From Paulinella micropora (lineage: Eukaryota; Cercozoa; Imbricatea; Euglyphida), in NCBI GenBank assembly GCA_009731375.1, contig BJOX01000179.1, positions 631,660 through 695,659 on the forward strand: DNA of 64,000 bases. Reading direction: 5' to 3'. Position 1 is the first letter of the stretch; every line of letters begins with the position of its first letter. Positions 9,515 through 18,740 of this stretch are shown one piece after another. The notes under the pieces were generated by a model. The model saw only the letters and a program-made list of their open reading frames with translations. It made no database searches and was not told the origin of the DNA. The translations under genes and the position numbers were made by a program.

Positions 9515-10726
9515 CTATTCGTCGTCTTCATTCGAATCCTCCTCCTCTTCTGTATCCCCACCATCGCCGCAGAGGCAGGACTCCAGGAGCGGGCCGTTAT
9601 CAAAGTCGTAAATGAGACGAATCTCGCCGCAGTGCTCTTGTGGACAGTATTGAAAACCGCCGAAATCGGATTCGGCCCTTAGATTTCGCAGCATTCTCTT
9701 GGATTCCTTGGCAATAATATCACACCCTGAAAATGCAGTCACGATGTCTAGGCTCAGCTGTTTAAGCTGTTCGAGGCTCTGGGCCTCCCGAATTTCCTTC
9801 GACAGCTCCTCGAACTTGGCTTCGCCGGTGATCAGGGCTTTGTACGCCTTGCGGTGCTTTTCGCGGAGGACCACCTTTTCGGTTCGGGCCTGCACTTCTA
9901 GCGCGTGCACCGGGCATAGCCTCTGCTCGGCGCCCCGCCCCGCGGGGCTATTAGAGGGCGCCCTGGTTGTCGGCTCGTCCGACTCCTCCTCCTCCTCCTC
10001 CTCCTCGTCCGCTTCCTCGTCCGACTCGCCGGCACCGTCGCTGGACCAGGTGGTGAGGAAACTCAAGTACTCCAGTTTGTCACCGCCGTGACGGAAGGGG
10101 TTGCTCACCTTCTTGTCCGAGGTCACGAAAGCCCCTTCCAGCAGTTCGTTGCAGCCCGCAATTATTTGGTCAAGCCAGGCCAGCAGCCCCTTGGCCAAGC
10201 GGAAGGAGGTGCGCCTCTCGTAGCCGAGTTCTGTTTCTTCCGCCTCTAGCTTAAACAGCACGCCGGCGTCGGACAATGGGCGCAGCTTTTCTGTATCTTG
10301 AAGCAGCTCGAGGACGCGCCCAAACGCTTCGCGATCTTGGATAGAAGCTGCGGAAGTTGGCTTTGTTAGTGCCCTTTTCTTGAGGCCTTGCAGGTACTCG
10401 TGCAAGGCCCCATCATCGTACACTCCGGATTCGAAGCCACGCACGGCACGCTCGATTTGCTTGTTGAGAACTTCTGAGCGTTGGGGCACGTGCAGGGCTA
10501 GCGCTTGGGTAAGCTGTTGCCGGAGGAATTGCTGGTAGATGCGATAGAGTAGTTGCTCGAACAGCTCGATACGCCGGAGGGGCTGCTCTTCTTTGAGGCA
10601 GTTGTCCATAAGTTCCGCCCAGCCGAGAGCTTCCGTGGGCGCAGAGGCACAGTGCTTCTTCGGTGCTGGTCTGGCCTTGGGTCGCTTCGTGCGCTTGGCG
10701 GTCTTGGAGTTCACGGAGGTAGACAT
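9515..10726 (-). CDS. Uncharacterised 403-residue protein with acidic linker and Cys-rich C terminus
   Basis: The ATG at 10726 is preferred; the longer frame begins only with TTG and would add a hydrophobic leader. The N terminus is basic (SKTAKRTKRPKARPAPKKH), consistent with nuclear targeting. The middle is helical. A long acidic stretch (about residues 233-255, Ser/Asp/Glu) separates it from a C-terminal part with paired cysteines (CPVH; YCPQEHCGE; SCLCGDG) that may bind zinc. The last residues are again acidic. No family was recognised. It is leftward, directly upstream of the 473-residue gene, and faces the microsatellite region. Confidence 0.7.
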   Translation of the reverse strand: MSTSVNSKTAKRTKRPKARPAPKKHCASAPTEALGWAELMDNCLKEEQPLRRIELFEQLLYRIYQQFLRQQLTQALALHVPQRSEVLNKQIERAVRGFESGVYDDGALHEYLQGLKKRALTKPTSAASIQDREAFGRVLELLQDTEKLRPLSDAGVLFKLEAEETELGYERRTSFRLAKGLLAWLDQIIAGCNELLEGAFVTSDKKVSNPFRHGGDKLEYLSFLTTWSSDGAGESDEEADEEEEEEEESDEPTTRAPSNSPAGRGAEQRLCPVHALEVQARTEKVVLREKHRKAYKALITGEAKFEELSKEIREAQSLEQLKQLSLDIVTAFSGCDIIAKESKRMLRNLRAESDFGGFQYCPQEHCGEIRLIYDFDNGPLLESCLCGDGGDTEEEEDSNEDDE

Positions 10727-10799
10727 GGCTAACACAAGGTAGAACAAAACAAAACAAGCACCAGCTTGTGTGTTGCTGTGCAAAGGTTATACGCAAAAA

Positions 10800-11850
10800 A
10801 TCCATTCCGCCGAGTAAGGTTTGTGTGTGTGAATTTGTAAATGAGTGTGCATTTGTGAATTTGTAAATCTATGTGTGAATTTGTGTGTGGTTGTACGTTT
10901 TCTGGCAGGTTTTGGTTGGTTGTGAGTGGTTTTAGAAAAAGGGTTGTTTTTTGTTTTTGTGTGTGAAATTGTTGTTGCAGTTTTAAGACGGTTTTTACGC
11001 AAATGGTCGATTAGCCAGAGCTTGAGAGTGTGCGTGTGTGCTTGTGTGCGCTTGTGTGTGCTTGTGTGCGTGCGCTTGTGTGTGTACGTGTGTGTATGTG
11101 TGCGTGTGCTTGTGTGTGTACGTGTGTGTATGTGTGTGCTTGTGTGTGTGCGTGTGTGCTTGTGTGTGTGCGTGTGTGTATGCGTGCGTGTGTTTTGTGT
11201 GCGTGTGTTTTGTGTGCAACCATGCAGGTTTGAGGTATGTTTGGGGGAGGGCCTGCTTGCGCTACGTGCTCACAATGTTGCAACTCTCAATAGGTTTTTT
11301 CGAAGCACAATGTTGTTTCGGTTTTTCCCACGGCAAAATGCGTGCTCGATAATCGTGGCCCCCTCCCCCCTGGCTTCCCCCCACCATTTCGCTTTCCTCC
11401 TTTTTTTATTCACTCTTGCGTTCTTATACGCGTACGATTTGAAAATCTACGCTAGCTTGCGTGTATGTTTACCGAAGTGATTGTGTGTGTGTGTGCACAC
11501 GGAATTGACCGTGTGTGTGTGGGTGTGTATGGGTGTGTGTGTAGGTGTGCGTGTGTAGGTGTGTGTAGGTGTGTGTAGGTGTGTGTGTGTGTGTGTGTGT
11601 GTGGGTGTGTAGGTGTGTGTAGGTGTGTGTGTATGTGTGTATGTGTGTGTGTGTGTGTGGGTGTGCGTGTGTGTGTGTGTGTGTGTAGGTGTGTGTATGT
11701 GTGTGTAGGTCTGAGTGTTTACGGATTGGGTTGTGTTGTGTGTGTGTGTGTGTTTGTACATCCTGAATGTACGTCTGCACACAAATGATTGCGTGTAATG
11801 TGCGAGTGTATGTGTGATGTGCGAGTGTGTACATTGTGCTCACCCAACAC
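10800..11850. repeat. GT-rich microsatellite region between divergent genes
   Basis: Alternating T/G sequence with C and A interruptions occupies about 11,020-11,215 and 11,485-11,765, with GTTTG-type sequence at 10,815-10,960. The piece between them (11,220-11,460) is ordinary unique sequence without a gene. All long translations are Cys-Val or His-Thr repeats and are not coding. The tract may adopt Z-DNA because it alternates purine and pyrimidine. Confidence 0.9.
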
Positions 11851-11956
11851 GCGCATTTCTGCACCTAAATGCCAAACCCCTCCCTCCCCGCCTCCAAAAT
11901 ACGCTTGACCCTTTTTCTCACATTTCTGTTTGTGCCTCTTCCTAGCTCTTGTTTGC

Positions 11957-13754
11957 ATGCAAGAGCCAGCCCCCAAGAAACAAAGGGTAGACGACACCAA
12001 ATCGAAACATTATCGCGCCCTGATCATAGAGCAGCTACGGCTCAAGTTACAAAAGGCCAAGTCCGAAGCAGAAAGTCAGACGCAGACCGCAGAACGAGCT
12101 CAGGAGACGTTCGATGCCAAGAACAAGGCCAAAACAGAGCTAGCTAGCCAACTCGAGCTCTACGAAGTTGAACAGATCCAGTTAGAGGACCGGATAAACG
12201 CCTTGCAGAGCAAGCTCGAGCAGCGCCAAAATAGCCAGCGCGACCTAGCGGAGAAGCAAAGCAAGACCAAGGGCCTGCTGTCCAACCTCAACAAGAGCAC
12301 CTCCCGGGCCGAAAAGAACCTGGCCAAAGCACAAGCCAAGCTCAAGGAAAAAACAAAAACGGCCAAGCAACTTGAGGACGAGCTGCACGAGGTACGGAGC
12401 GCTCCGTCCCTGCTGGATGTGCTCGTGCCCGAAGCCAGCCGCCTGAAGCTTTCTCAACTGACCAGCGCGCTGTCCCCAGCGGACGAGGCCCCGAGCCGCC
12501 CCGTGCTGCCCGCCCACCTGACCGTGACCTGCGCGATTTGCTGCGATGAAAACGCGCCTGGCTACTCGTGCCCGGCCGAAGCCTGCGCACCCAAGGTCCC
12601 GGCCTGTGTAGGCTGCCTGCGCCAGAGGATCGGCATATGGGAAAGGGAGGGCCCCGCGCATCTCTTCAACAGGAGCCAGGGCCTGCCGGCGTGCGTAAGC
12701 TGTGCGAACCCGTGCTCCCCCAACGATCGTGCGGTGCTACAAGCCTATGAACCACGGGCAGTAGCGAACTGTCTGTCTTTCCGGGCCCTGGCGCTTGCCT
12801 TTGTTGAAAGGCGCGAGGCTTTGCTGCGGGAAGAGCAGGCCAGGGCGCCCGCCCTGGCGGCCAAGATCCTTGATCGCGCCAACACCTTCCGCTGCCCTTG
12901 CAACAGCGGAGGCATTGCGTGCAACGCCAGCTACATCAACAACTACCTGAAGAAGACCGGAGAAGTCGTGGACGGCGAGGAGCGGTACGTCAGCGACACC
13001 AACTGCTTGGTGGTCAAGTGCGAGGTGTGCACGGGCCAGTTCTGCGCTCTTTGCGGCTACGCGCCCACCGAGATCGAAAGGCAGGAGTACAAGGAGCTGC
13101 ACAATGGCGAGGACGTCTATCCCGATATACACCACGACCACTTCTACGGCCGGCGTTGTCGCATGAACTCGCTTCCCCTCTCGGAAGCCGGCGAGGGTCG
13201 CGTGTACTTAACCACCGCCGAGGACCGCGAACTCTTTGCAGCGCACTGCCGCGCCCGCGCCTACCTCATCGCAGCCCAAGAACTCCGCGACGTGCACAAC
13301 GAACTCAAAGTGCAGGTGGCGGAGCGGCTAGTGGCCCTGGACAAAACCTTTGTGGATTGCAATCCCGTGGAACCTAACTGGCTCTGTCCGTCTCGCACGT
13401 GCATCAAGGACGGCACCAGCCAGGGGCCTGTTGCAGCTGCACAAGTGGAGCGTCGAAGTGCGCCTGGCAGCAGTCGAGCGCGCGCGACACAGGTTAGGGG
13501 CAGAGCTCACCGTGGCTCTGGCCACGGTGGATAGGACCCAAAATGCCCTGGTGCAGGCGCAGCAGCAGCTGAGCAGTGTGCAAGGCTTGCTTTCGGCAGA
13601 AAGAACCCTCCGCCACGCAACACAGGAACTTTTGAATCAGAAACTGCAAGAGGCGCGACGGCGCCAGGAATCTTTGGCAGCAGACCTCCTCCGCTCTAGA
13701 AACAAGTGCTGGCTCCTACTAGGGAGAGAGCCTGTCCAAAAATTAATAAAATAA
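11957..13754 (+). CDS. RBR-type (RING-in-between-RING) E3 ubiquitin ligase-like protein with coiled coils; one frameshift
   Basis: The start is ATG 11957. Residues about 20-150 form a long coiled coil (Lys/Glu/Gln/Ala heptads). A first RING-like cluster follows (VTCAICCDENAPGYSC and further CxxC pairs to CVSCANPC, about residues 188-255). A second Cys/His cluster (FRCPCN, CEVCTGQFCALCG, HHDHFYGRRC; about residues 310-400) resembles the IBR/RING2 part of RBR ligases. RBR enzymes carry ubiquitin on a RING2 cysteine before transfer. In the called frame the protein ends at 13534 with an unlikely Arg/Gly tail. A change of frame at the GGGG run near 13423 restores a C-terminal coiled coil that ends at 13754. 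An extra G in the assembly is the simplest explanation. The 3' side has AATAAA-like AT-rich sequence. Confidence 0.75.
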
Positions 13755-13942
13755 TTTTTTTTTCTTTTCTTGTACACCAAAAAAAAAGAGGCGAGAGAAG
13801 GGGGGAAGGAAAGGGGAAAAGGGGATTGTGTGTGTGTGGTGTGGTGGGGGGGGGGGAAGGGGGCAGAGAGGCTTGTTCTATTCCTGCGTCTTGCCGTCCC
13901 CGCTGTTTGTTCTCTTTTTATTTATAAAGAAGGAGAAGGGCC

Positions 13943-16285
13943 ATGTCGGAAAACCCAGTGAAAGGAAACATATTAAAAGGAACCATTCCCGAAAAGTACC
14001 AGAGACACATATCCCTGAGCCTTTTTGAGGAGCAAGGTAATGGTGCCGCTGCTGAAAAAAAGGTCACAATCCGCTGCTCGTATACTTCTGACAAACCCCA
14101 CCAAGAGTGTAGTTCATGGGTACCCCAGCTGCAGATCGTGTGCTCAGAGGTGCCCGTCGTCGAGCAGGGCTCCGCGGCCCTCGCCGACCCCTTGATTTCC
14201 TTTGCGTTGGTCCCCAGGCCACAAACACCCAACGGGCTTGCCATCGCACTGAGAATCCACCGGAAAGTGGCCACCTCGTTCTTGCCAATCAGCCAGGATT
14301 TTCAGAATAATACTCTGAAGACGCAAGGAAAATTGCAAAGCCTAAAGCAGGTGGTCGAGCTTTGGCTCGCATACTCTGTGCATCTGTGCCGTAATGAGGT
14401 GCAGTTTCTGAACAGCCAATCCAACCTCCCCCGCCCGACGACGGCTGTCAACTGGGGCTGGGAAACCCCTGGCAGAGCTCTTTGTTATTTTGACCCCGGG
14501 CTCTCGCAAGAAATAGAAGCCGAGCTCCGGTTCCGCATCGACCAGCCCGGCGTTGCCCCGGACAACCCGACTATTGTAGCTGGCGGGAATAGGTATACGC
14601 TGGATTTCCGCCAGGCCACAATTAGGAACCAAAGAGGCAGTGGGAGTGAAAAGAAGTACAAGCTGTGCCGGATAGAAGTGCGAGACGCTCCCCATGTGCA
14701 CGAGAACCTCCGCCAGGCACCTGAGGAAGACAGCGCACAAGTGGAACAAAAGGTGCTGGAAATCTTTATGAGTTCCATGGCCCCGTACGCCAAGGTGCAC
14801 TTGATCCAGAGGGTGGTGCGCCCCCCCCTGGAGCAACTGTACCAAGCTACCCATAATCTCCTCATGGAACAAGAAAAGTCCCTGAAAGTAATGACCCTCT
14901 TCCACGGCACCCAGAGCATCCACTTGAACTCCATCTTGGCTATGGGCTTTCAGCCCAACTTTTGCGTTCGAGGAAAATATGGCAAGGGTTGCTACTTTGC
15001 AGGGAAATCCAGAGACACCGTATTCTATAGCTCGCCGGATTCCCAAGGGCTCTACACAGTGTTGATCTGTAACGTCCTCGTCGGCTCTATCGCCATCAAC
15101 ACCCGTCCGGGTTCCGGGGTGCTCTACAAGGATGCGAGTATGAGCGCTGTCTACAGCAACTTTGTCGATAACCTGTCCAACCCCGGCATATATGTGACAA
15201 CACTTAGCAACCAGGCTATCCCCAAATACGTTATTCGCTACAGCTTGAACAAACACTGGTATAACGGCCAGCTGCTACAGAGCTTTGGCGGCATATCTAG
15301 TCAGCACACCTCCCAGGAGGAAAAAGAGGTTGTGTCCTTGGTGCAACAATTCGCAAGAATAACTGCTCTCGTCGCCAAGCAGTGCGCCTGCAAGGCTCAC
15401 TCCGACGACCCGTGCGAGGAGTGTGACAAAATGCGAGAGCTTATTGCTGACAATGCAGACCTGATTCTGCAGCAGGACAAAATGGGCTCTGAAATCCTAG
15501 GAAAACTGTACGAGGCAGCAAGGTCCGAGCTCATCACGGAACAGTACTACAAGAATTTCCCTAAGTCTTCTATAGCGGACATCCTGGTCTCTAACCTGGT
15601 CTGGCAAGCCACGCTTAAGTTTGGAGCCAATAGCGAAATACTCCAGGTGCTCGGGGACCACGCGCTGTGGGAAATAGATTGGCTCGAACACATGTTTTGC
15701 CTCGAAGAAGAAGAAGGAGAAGATGACGCCGTCGGTGCCACCGACGACGGCCTTTGTGCCAGCCTGTCGTGGCACCTGGCAAACCGTGGCCGCGTGCAAG
15801 AACTCAAGGCGATGGCGGCCAAAGGGGCGGACCCTCACAGAGAAGACGATGACGGCACGTGTGTCCTGACGATCGCACTGCGCCCACACCTCCAGCACAA
15901 TGTCCCTGTCTCAGCTAGCGTACAAATGGTCGAGCACCTTCTCGATTCTAAGAAGCTCATCCCCTCCTTAGCCTTCGATGTCTTTCGCACTCATTTCTTG
16001 ACGGAACCGGCCGATGAAAGTCCAGAGCAATATCAACGCGCCCAACAGGTTTCCCTAGCACTGCTTTCCTCAACACGCTTCCTCGAACTCTTCCAGCAAC
16101 AAGACCTTGCGAACGAGGACGGTCGTGGCGGCTTCTTCGGCCGGGCCTATGACGAACAAGAGAATGACCCCTCCCCCACGTCTCTGGCCTGGCTCATCCC
16201 CTCCTTGCTACAAGCCTTGCCCCGCCTCAGACGACCTCAGAGTCTCTTGGCAAAGTCGCACAACAAAGGCTGCAGGCCGACCTAG
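13943..16285 (+). CDS. WWE-domain PARP family mono-ADP-ribosyltransferase with ankyrin-like C terminus
   Basis: An intact 780-residue frame starts at ATG 13943, preceded by TTTTTATTTATAAAG, a TATA-like promoter candidate. Residues about 165-245 match a WWE domain (NWGWETPG, then CYFDPG and YTLDF), which in known proteins binds ADP-ribose-type ligands. The PARP catalytic domain lies at about residues 270-435, with the NAD-binding His in LFHGT (about residue 319), the Tyr in GKGCYFAGKS (about residue 349), and Ile in NPGIYV (about residue 414) where poly-forming PARPs have Glu. This H-Y-I triad is the one found in mono-ADP-ribosyltransferases such as PARP12 and TIPARP. The C-terminal part has at least one ankyrin-like unit (about residues 610-640, GADPHREDDDG). 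It ends at TAG 16283, directly before a poly-G tract and gap. It could modify host or viral proteins. Confidence 0.9.
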   Translation: MSENPVKGNILKGTIPEKYQRHISLSLFEEQGNGAAAEKKVTIRCSYTSDKPHQECSSWVPQLQIVCSEVPVVEQGSAALADPLISFALVPRPQTPNGLAIALRIHRKVATSFLPISQDFQNNTLKTQGKLQSLKQVVELWLAYSVHLCRNEVQFLNSQSNLPRPTTAVNWGWETPGRALCYFDPGLSQEIEAELRFRIDQPGVAPDNPTIVAGGNRYTLDFRQATIRNQRGSGSEKKYKLCRIEVRDAPHVHENLRQAPEEDSAQVEQKVLEIFMSSMAPYAKVHLIQRVVRPPLEQLYQATHNLLMEQEKSLKVMTLFHGTQSIHLNSILAMGFQPNFCVRGKYGKGCYFAGKSRDTVFYSSPDSQGLYTVLICNVLVGSIAINTRPGSGVLYKDASMSAVYSNFVDNLSNPGIYVTTLSNQAIPKYVIRYSLNKHWYNGQLLQSFGGISSQHTSQEEKEVVSLVQQFARITALVAKQCACKAHSDDPCEECDKMRELIADNADLILQQDKMGSEILGKLYEAARSELITEQYYKNFPKSSIADILVSNLVWQATLKFGANSEILQVLGDHALWEIDWLEHMFCLEEEEGEDDAVGATDDGLCASLSWHLANRGRVQELKAMAAKGADPHREDDDGTCVLTIALRPHLQHNVPVSASVQMVEHLLDSKKLIPSLAFDVFRTHFLTEPADESPEQYQRAQQVSLALLSSTRFLELFQQQDLANEDGRGGFFGRAYDEQENDPSPTSLAWLIPSLLQALPRLRRPQSLLAKSHNKGCRPT

Positions 16286-16372
16286 AAAGGGGGGGGGGGG
16301 GGGNNNNNNNNNNCGCGCCCCCTAGCTTTCTTCCAGCCCGCTTGCGCGAGCTGGGAGAGGGCGCCCACAATA
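16286..16372. other. Poly-G tract, 10-N gap and hairpin repeat copy 1
   Basis: Poly-G (16289-16303) runs into the gap at 16304-16313, followed by CCTAGCTTTCTTCC and a GC-rich palindrome (16335-16352, one mismatch). This is one copy of the dispersed hairpin/poly-G element. Confidence 0.7.
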
Positions 16373-17563
16373 ATGCCCGCCCAGCAGCAACGAGCGGCAC
16401 GACGTCGCAAGCAGCAACGCCGCAAGGCACGCACGCGTAAGGCAGCAGACGGACACGCACAGCAAGAGCCCGGCGCCGAGACTTACAGCCTCAGCCGCAT
16501 CAACGAGCGCCTGCAGAACGACACCTTGCAGAAAGCCGACGACGGGGTCGACGACGGCAAGGAGTTGATGCGCGCGCGTTCCCTTCTCAATGGTGCCACT
16601 CTGCATCCCCAGATTATACCGCACGCTCGGCTAGACGACATCTACAAGGAGCCCGCGCTGTTGATGCGCGCGCACTTTTTTTACCCAGCGGATCTGGCGT
16701 GCCTCGGGCTAGAGGCAAGCGTGGCTTCTTCGGTGCTAGTCCGCACAGTTGTCTACATGTTGTGGGAGCAGGACTTAAACCCCATGCCTCCGCTCTGGTC
16801 CCCCAGCTCGCGCCATCCACAGCGCATGCTGTGGCGGGACGAAATTACCATCTACACCTTGCCGCGTGTACTAGCGGAGCCGTGCCTCTTGCGAATTGCG
16901 CACCAGCCCCCACCAGTAGGGGCGGCCCGCTTGCGCGCGTCCCTGCGTGCCATCATTCAATACGGAGAGACTCTGGCCATTGCGTTGCAACAGACGCCTG
17001 ACGCTTGGGACGCTGCCCTACAAGCCTGGCGAGCTGTGCTCCAGGGCGCTGCTGCGGTGTGCAGAGCGCTGGGGCTGCCGCCCCTGGCCCAGCTACTGAC
17101 GACGACGGACTCGCACCCAACCCCGCCCCGCCCACAAATTGTGCTGCTGGCCGCGCGCCTGCTTCAGCTGCCCCAGCAAGCAGAGGCCGAGGCTCTCGCG
17201 CGGCTTGTGCTCACAATCGAAGCCACGGCCGCCGGCGAGCCCGATCCCCCGCCCGCTTTTGAGGCAGCGATAGACATCAAACGCAAGTGCGTAGTGTGCG
17301 ACAACAAGGGCTCGCTCCAAGTCCAAATCCAGGCGTGTTGTCCCGATAATGGCCTGTGCAAGCGTCCGAGCTGCCGCCGTGTGTTCGAGCGGCAGTTCTG
17401 CCCCTCCAACGCAGACTTTTGCAACCTGTGTCGTGCGCAAACCGAGCAGGCGCTCGCGCTGGGCGACATTCAGCTGCAGCCCGGCCCCGCCTGGGGCACC
17501 ACAAGACGCATGCTGCGGGCCTTTAGCGATCGGCCCGCGCGCCCACTCGCTGCGACTGGTTAA
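16373..17563 (+). CDS. RING-like zinc-binding protein with Arg-rich N terminus
   Basis: An intact 396-residue frame runs from ATG 16373 to TAA 17561. The first 25 residues are dominated by Arg/Gln/Lys (RRRKQQRRKARTRK), a likely nuclear or nucleolar signal. The middle is Ala/Leu-rich and helical with no recognised domain. Residues about 303-360 hold a Cys-rich module (KCVVCDNKG, QACCPDNGLCKRPSC, FCPSNADFCNLC) with spacing similar to RING-type zinc fingers of E3 ligases found in large DNA viruses. An E3 role is inferred from that module only. A GAT microsatellite and a shared motif (17613-17656) follow the stop. Confidence 0.65.
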   Translation: MPAQQQRAARRRKQQRRKARTRKAADGHAQQEPGAETYSLSRINERLQNDTLQKADDGVDDGKELMRARSLLNGATLHPQIIPHARLDDIYKEPALLMRAHFFYPADLACLGLEASVASSVLVRTVVYMLWEQDLNPMPPLWSPSSRHPQRMLWRDEITIYTLPRVLAEPCLLRIAHQPPPVGAARLRASLRAIIQYGETLAIALQQTPDAWDAALQAWRAVLQGAAAVCRALGLPPLAQLLTTTDSHPTPPRPQIVLLAARLLQLPQQAEAEALARLVLTIEATAAGEPDPPPAFEAAIDIKRKCVVCDNKGSLQVQIQACCPDNGLCKRPSCRRVFERQFCPSNADFCNLCRAQTEQALALGDIQLQPGPAWGTTRRMLRAFSDRPARPLAATG

Positions 17564-17565
17564 GC

Positions 17566-17589
17566 TGATGATGATGATGATGATGATGC
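17566..17589 (+). repeat. GAT trinucleotide microsatellite
   Basis: About seven GAT units lie just after the stop codon of the RING-like gene. Confidence 0.8.
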
Positions 17590-17612
17590 TTTCATGTTTT
17601 TTGCTAAGTGTA

Positions 17613-17656
17613 GGCCCGAAGCATTAGGTTAAAAAAAAATTGTACTTTCCGAAGCG
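17613..17656 (+). promoter_or_regulatory. Conserved downstream motif, copy 1
   Basis: GGCCCGAAGC, then TTAGGTT, an A-run, and TGTACTTTCCGAAG. The same order of blocks recurs at 23,983-24,043. Both copies lie just after a rightward reading frame, so a 3'-end or transcription-stop role is possible. This is inferred from position only. Confidence 0.4.
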
Positions 17657-17663
17657 CGCTTTA

Positions 17664-18640
17664 GGGGAGCGGGCTGGATGAGGCAGAGGGGGGGCGGGGG
17701 GGGGGGGGGGCGAGCGGCNNNNNNNNNNNNNNNNNNNNNNNNNNNNNNNNNNNNNNNNNNNNNNNNNNNNNNNNNNNNNNNNNNNNNNNNNNNNNNNNNN
17801 NNNNNNNNNNNNNNNNNNNNNNNNNNNNNNNNNNNNNNNNNNNNNNNNNNNNNNNNNNNNNNNNNNNNNNNNNNNNNNNNNNNNNNNNNNNNNNNNNNNN
17901 NNNNNNNNNNNNNNNNNNNNNNNNNNNNNNNNNNNNNNNNNNNNNNNNNNNNNNNNNNNNNNNNNNNNNNNNNNNNNNNNNNNNNNNNNNNNNNNNNNNN
18001 NNNNNNNNNNNNNNNNNNNNNNNNNNNNNNNNNNNNNNNNNNNNNNNNNNNNNNNNNNNNNNNNNNNNNNNNNNNNNNNNNNNNNNNNNNNNNNNNNNNN
18101 NNNNNNNNNNNNNNNNNNNNNNNNNNNNNNNNNNNNNNNNNNNNNNNNNNNNNNNNNNNNNNNNNNNNNNNNNNNNNNNNNNNNNNNNNNNNNNNNNNNN
18201 NNNNNNNNNNNNNNNNNNNNNNNNNNNNNNNNNNNNNNNNNNNNNNNNNNNNNNNNNNNNNNNNNNNNNNNNNNNNNNNNNNNNNNNNNNNNNNNNNNNN
18301 NNNNNNNNNNNNNNNNNNNNNNNNNNNNNNNNNNNNNNNNNNNNNNNNNNNNNNNNNNNNNNNNNNNNNNNNNNNNNNNNNNNNNNNNNNNNNNNNNNNN
18401 NNNNNNNNNNNNNNNNNNNNNNNNNNNNNNNNNNNNNNNNNNNNNNNNNNNNNNNNNNNNNNNNNNNNNNNNNNNNNNNNNNNNNNNNNNNNNNNNNNNN
18501 NNNNNNNNNNNNNNNNNNNNNNNNNNNNNNNNNNNNNNNNNNNNNNNNNNNNNNNNNNNNNNNNNNNNNNNNNNNNNNNNNNNNNNNNNNNNNNNNNNNN
18601 NNNNNNNNNNNNNNNNNNNNNNNNNNNNNNNNNNNNNGGG

Positions 18641-18671
<31 letters not shown>

Positions 18672-18710
18672 CCGCTCCTAGCTTTCTTCCCAGCCCGCTT
18701 GCGCGGGCTG
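17664..18710. repeat. Hairpin/poly-G element with large gap (copy 2)
   Basis: A half hairpin (GAGCGGGCTGGATGAGG at 17667-17683) leads into poly-G, an N-run (17719-18637), poly-G again (18638-18667), CCTAGCTTTCTTCC and the full palindrome AGCCCGCTTGCGCGGGCT (18692-18709). The content of the gap is unknown. The layout suggests a repeat whose G-rich core could not be assembled. Confidence 0.65.
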
Positions 18711-18740
18711 GGGCAGCTTTCCCCCTTGTCTGCAGACTGC

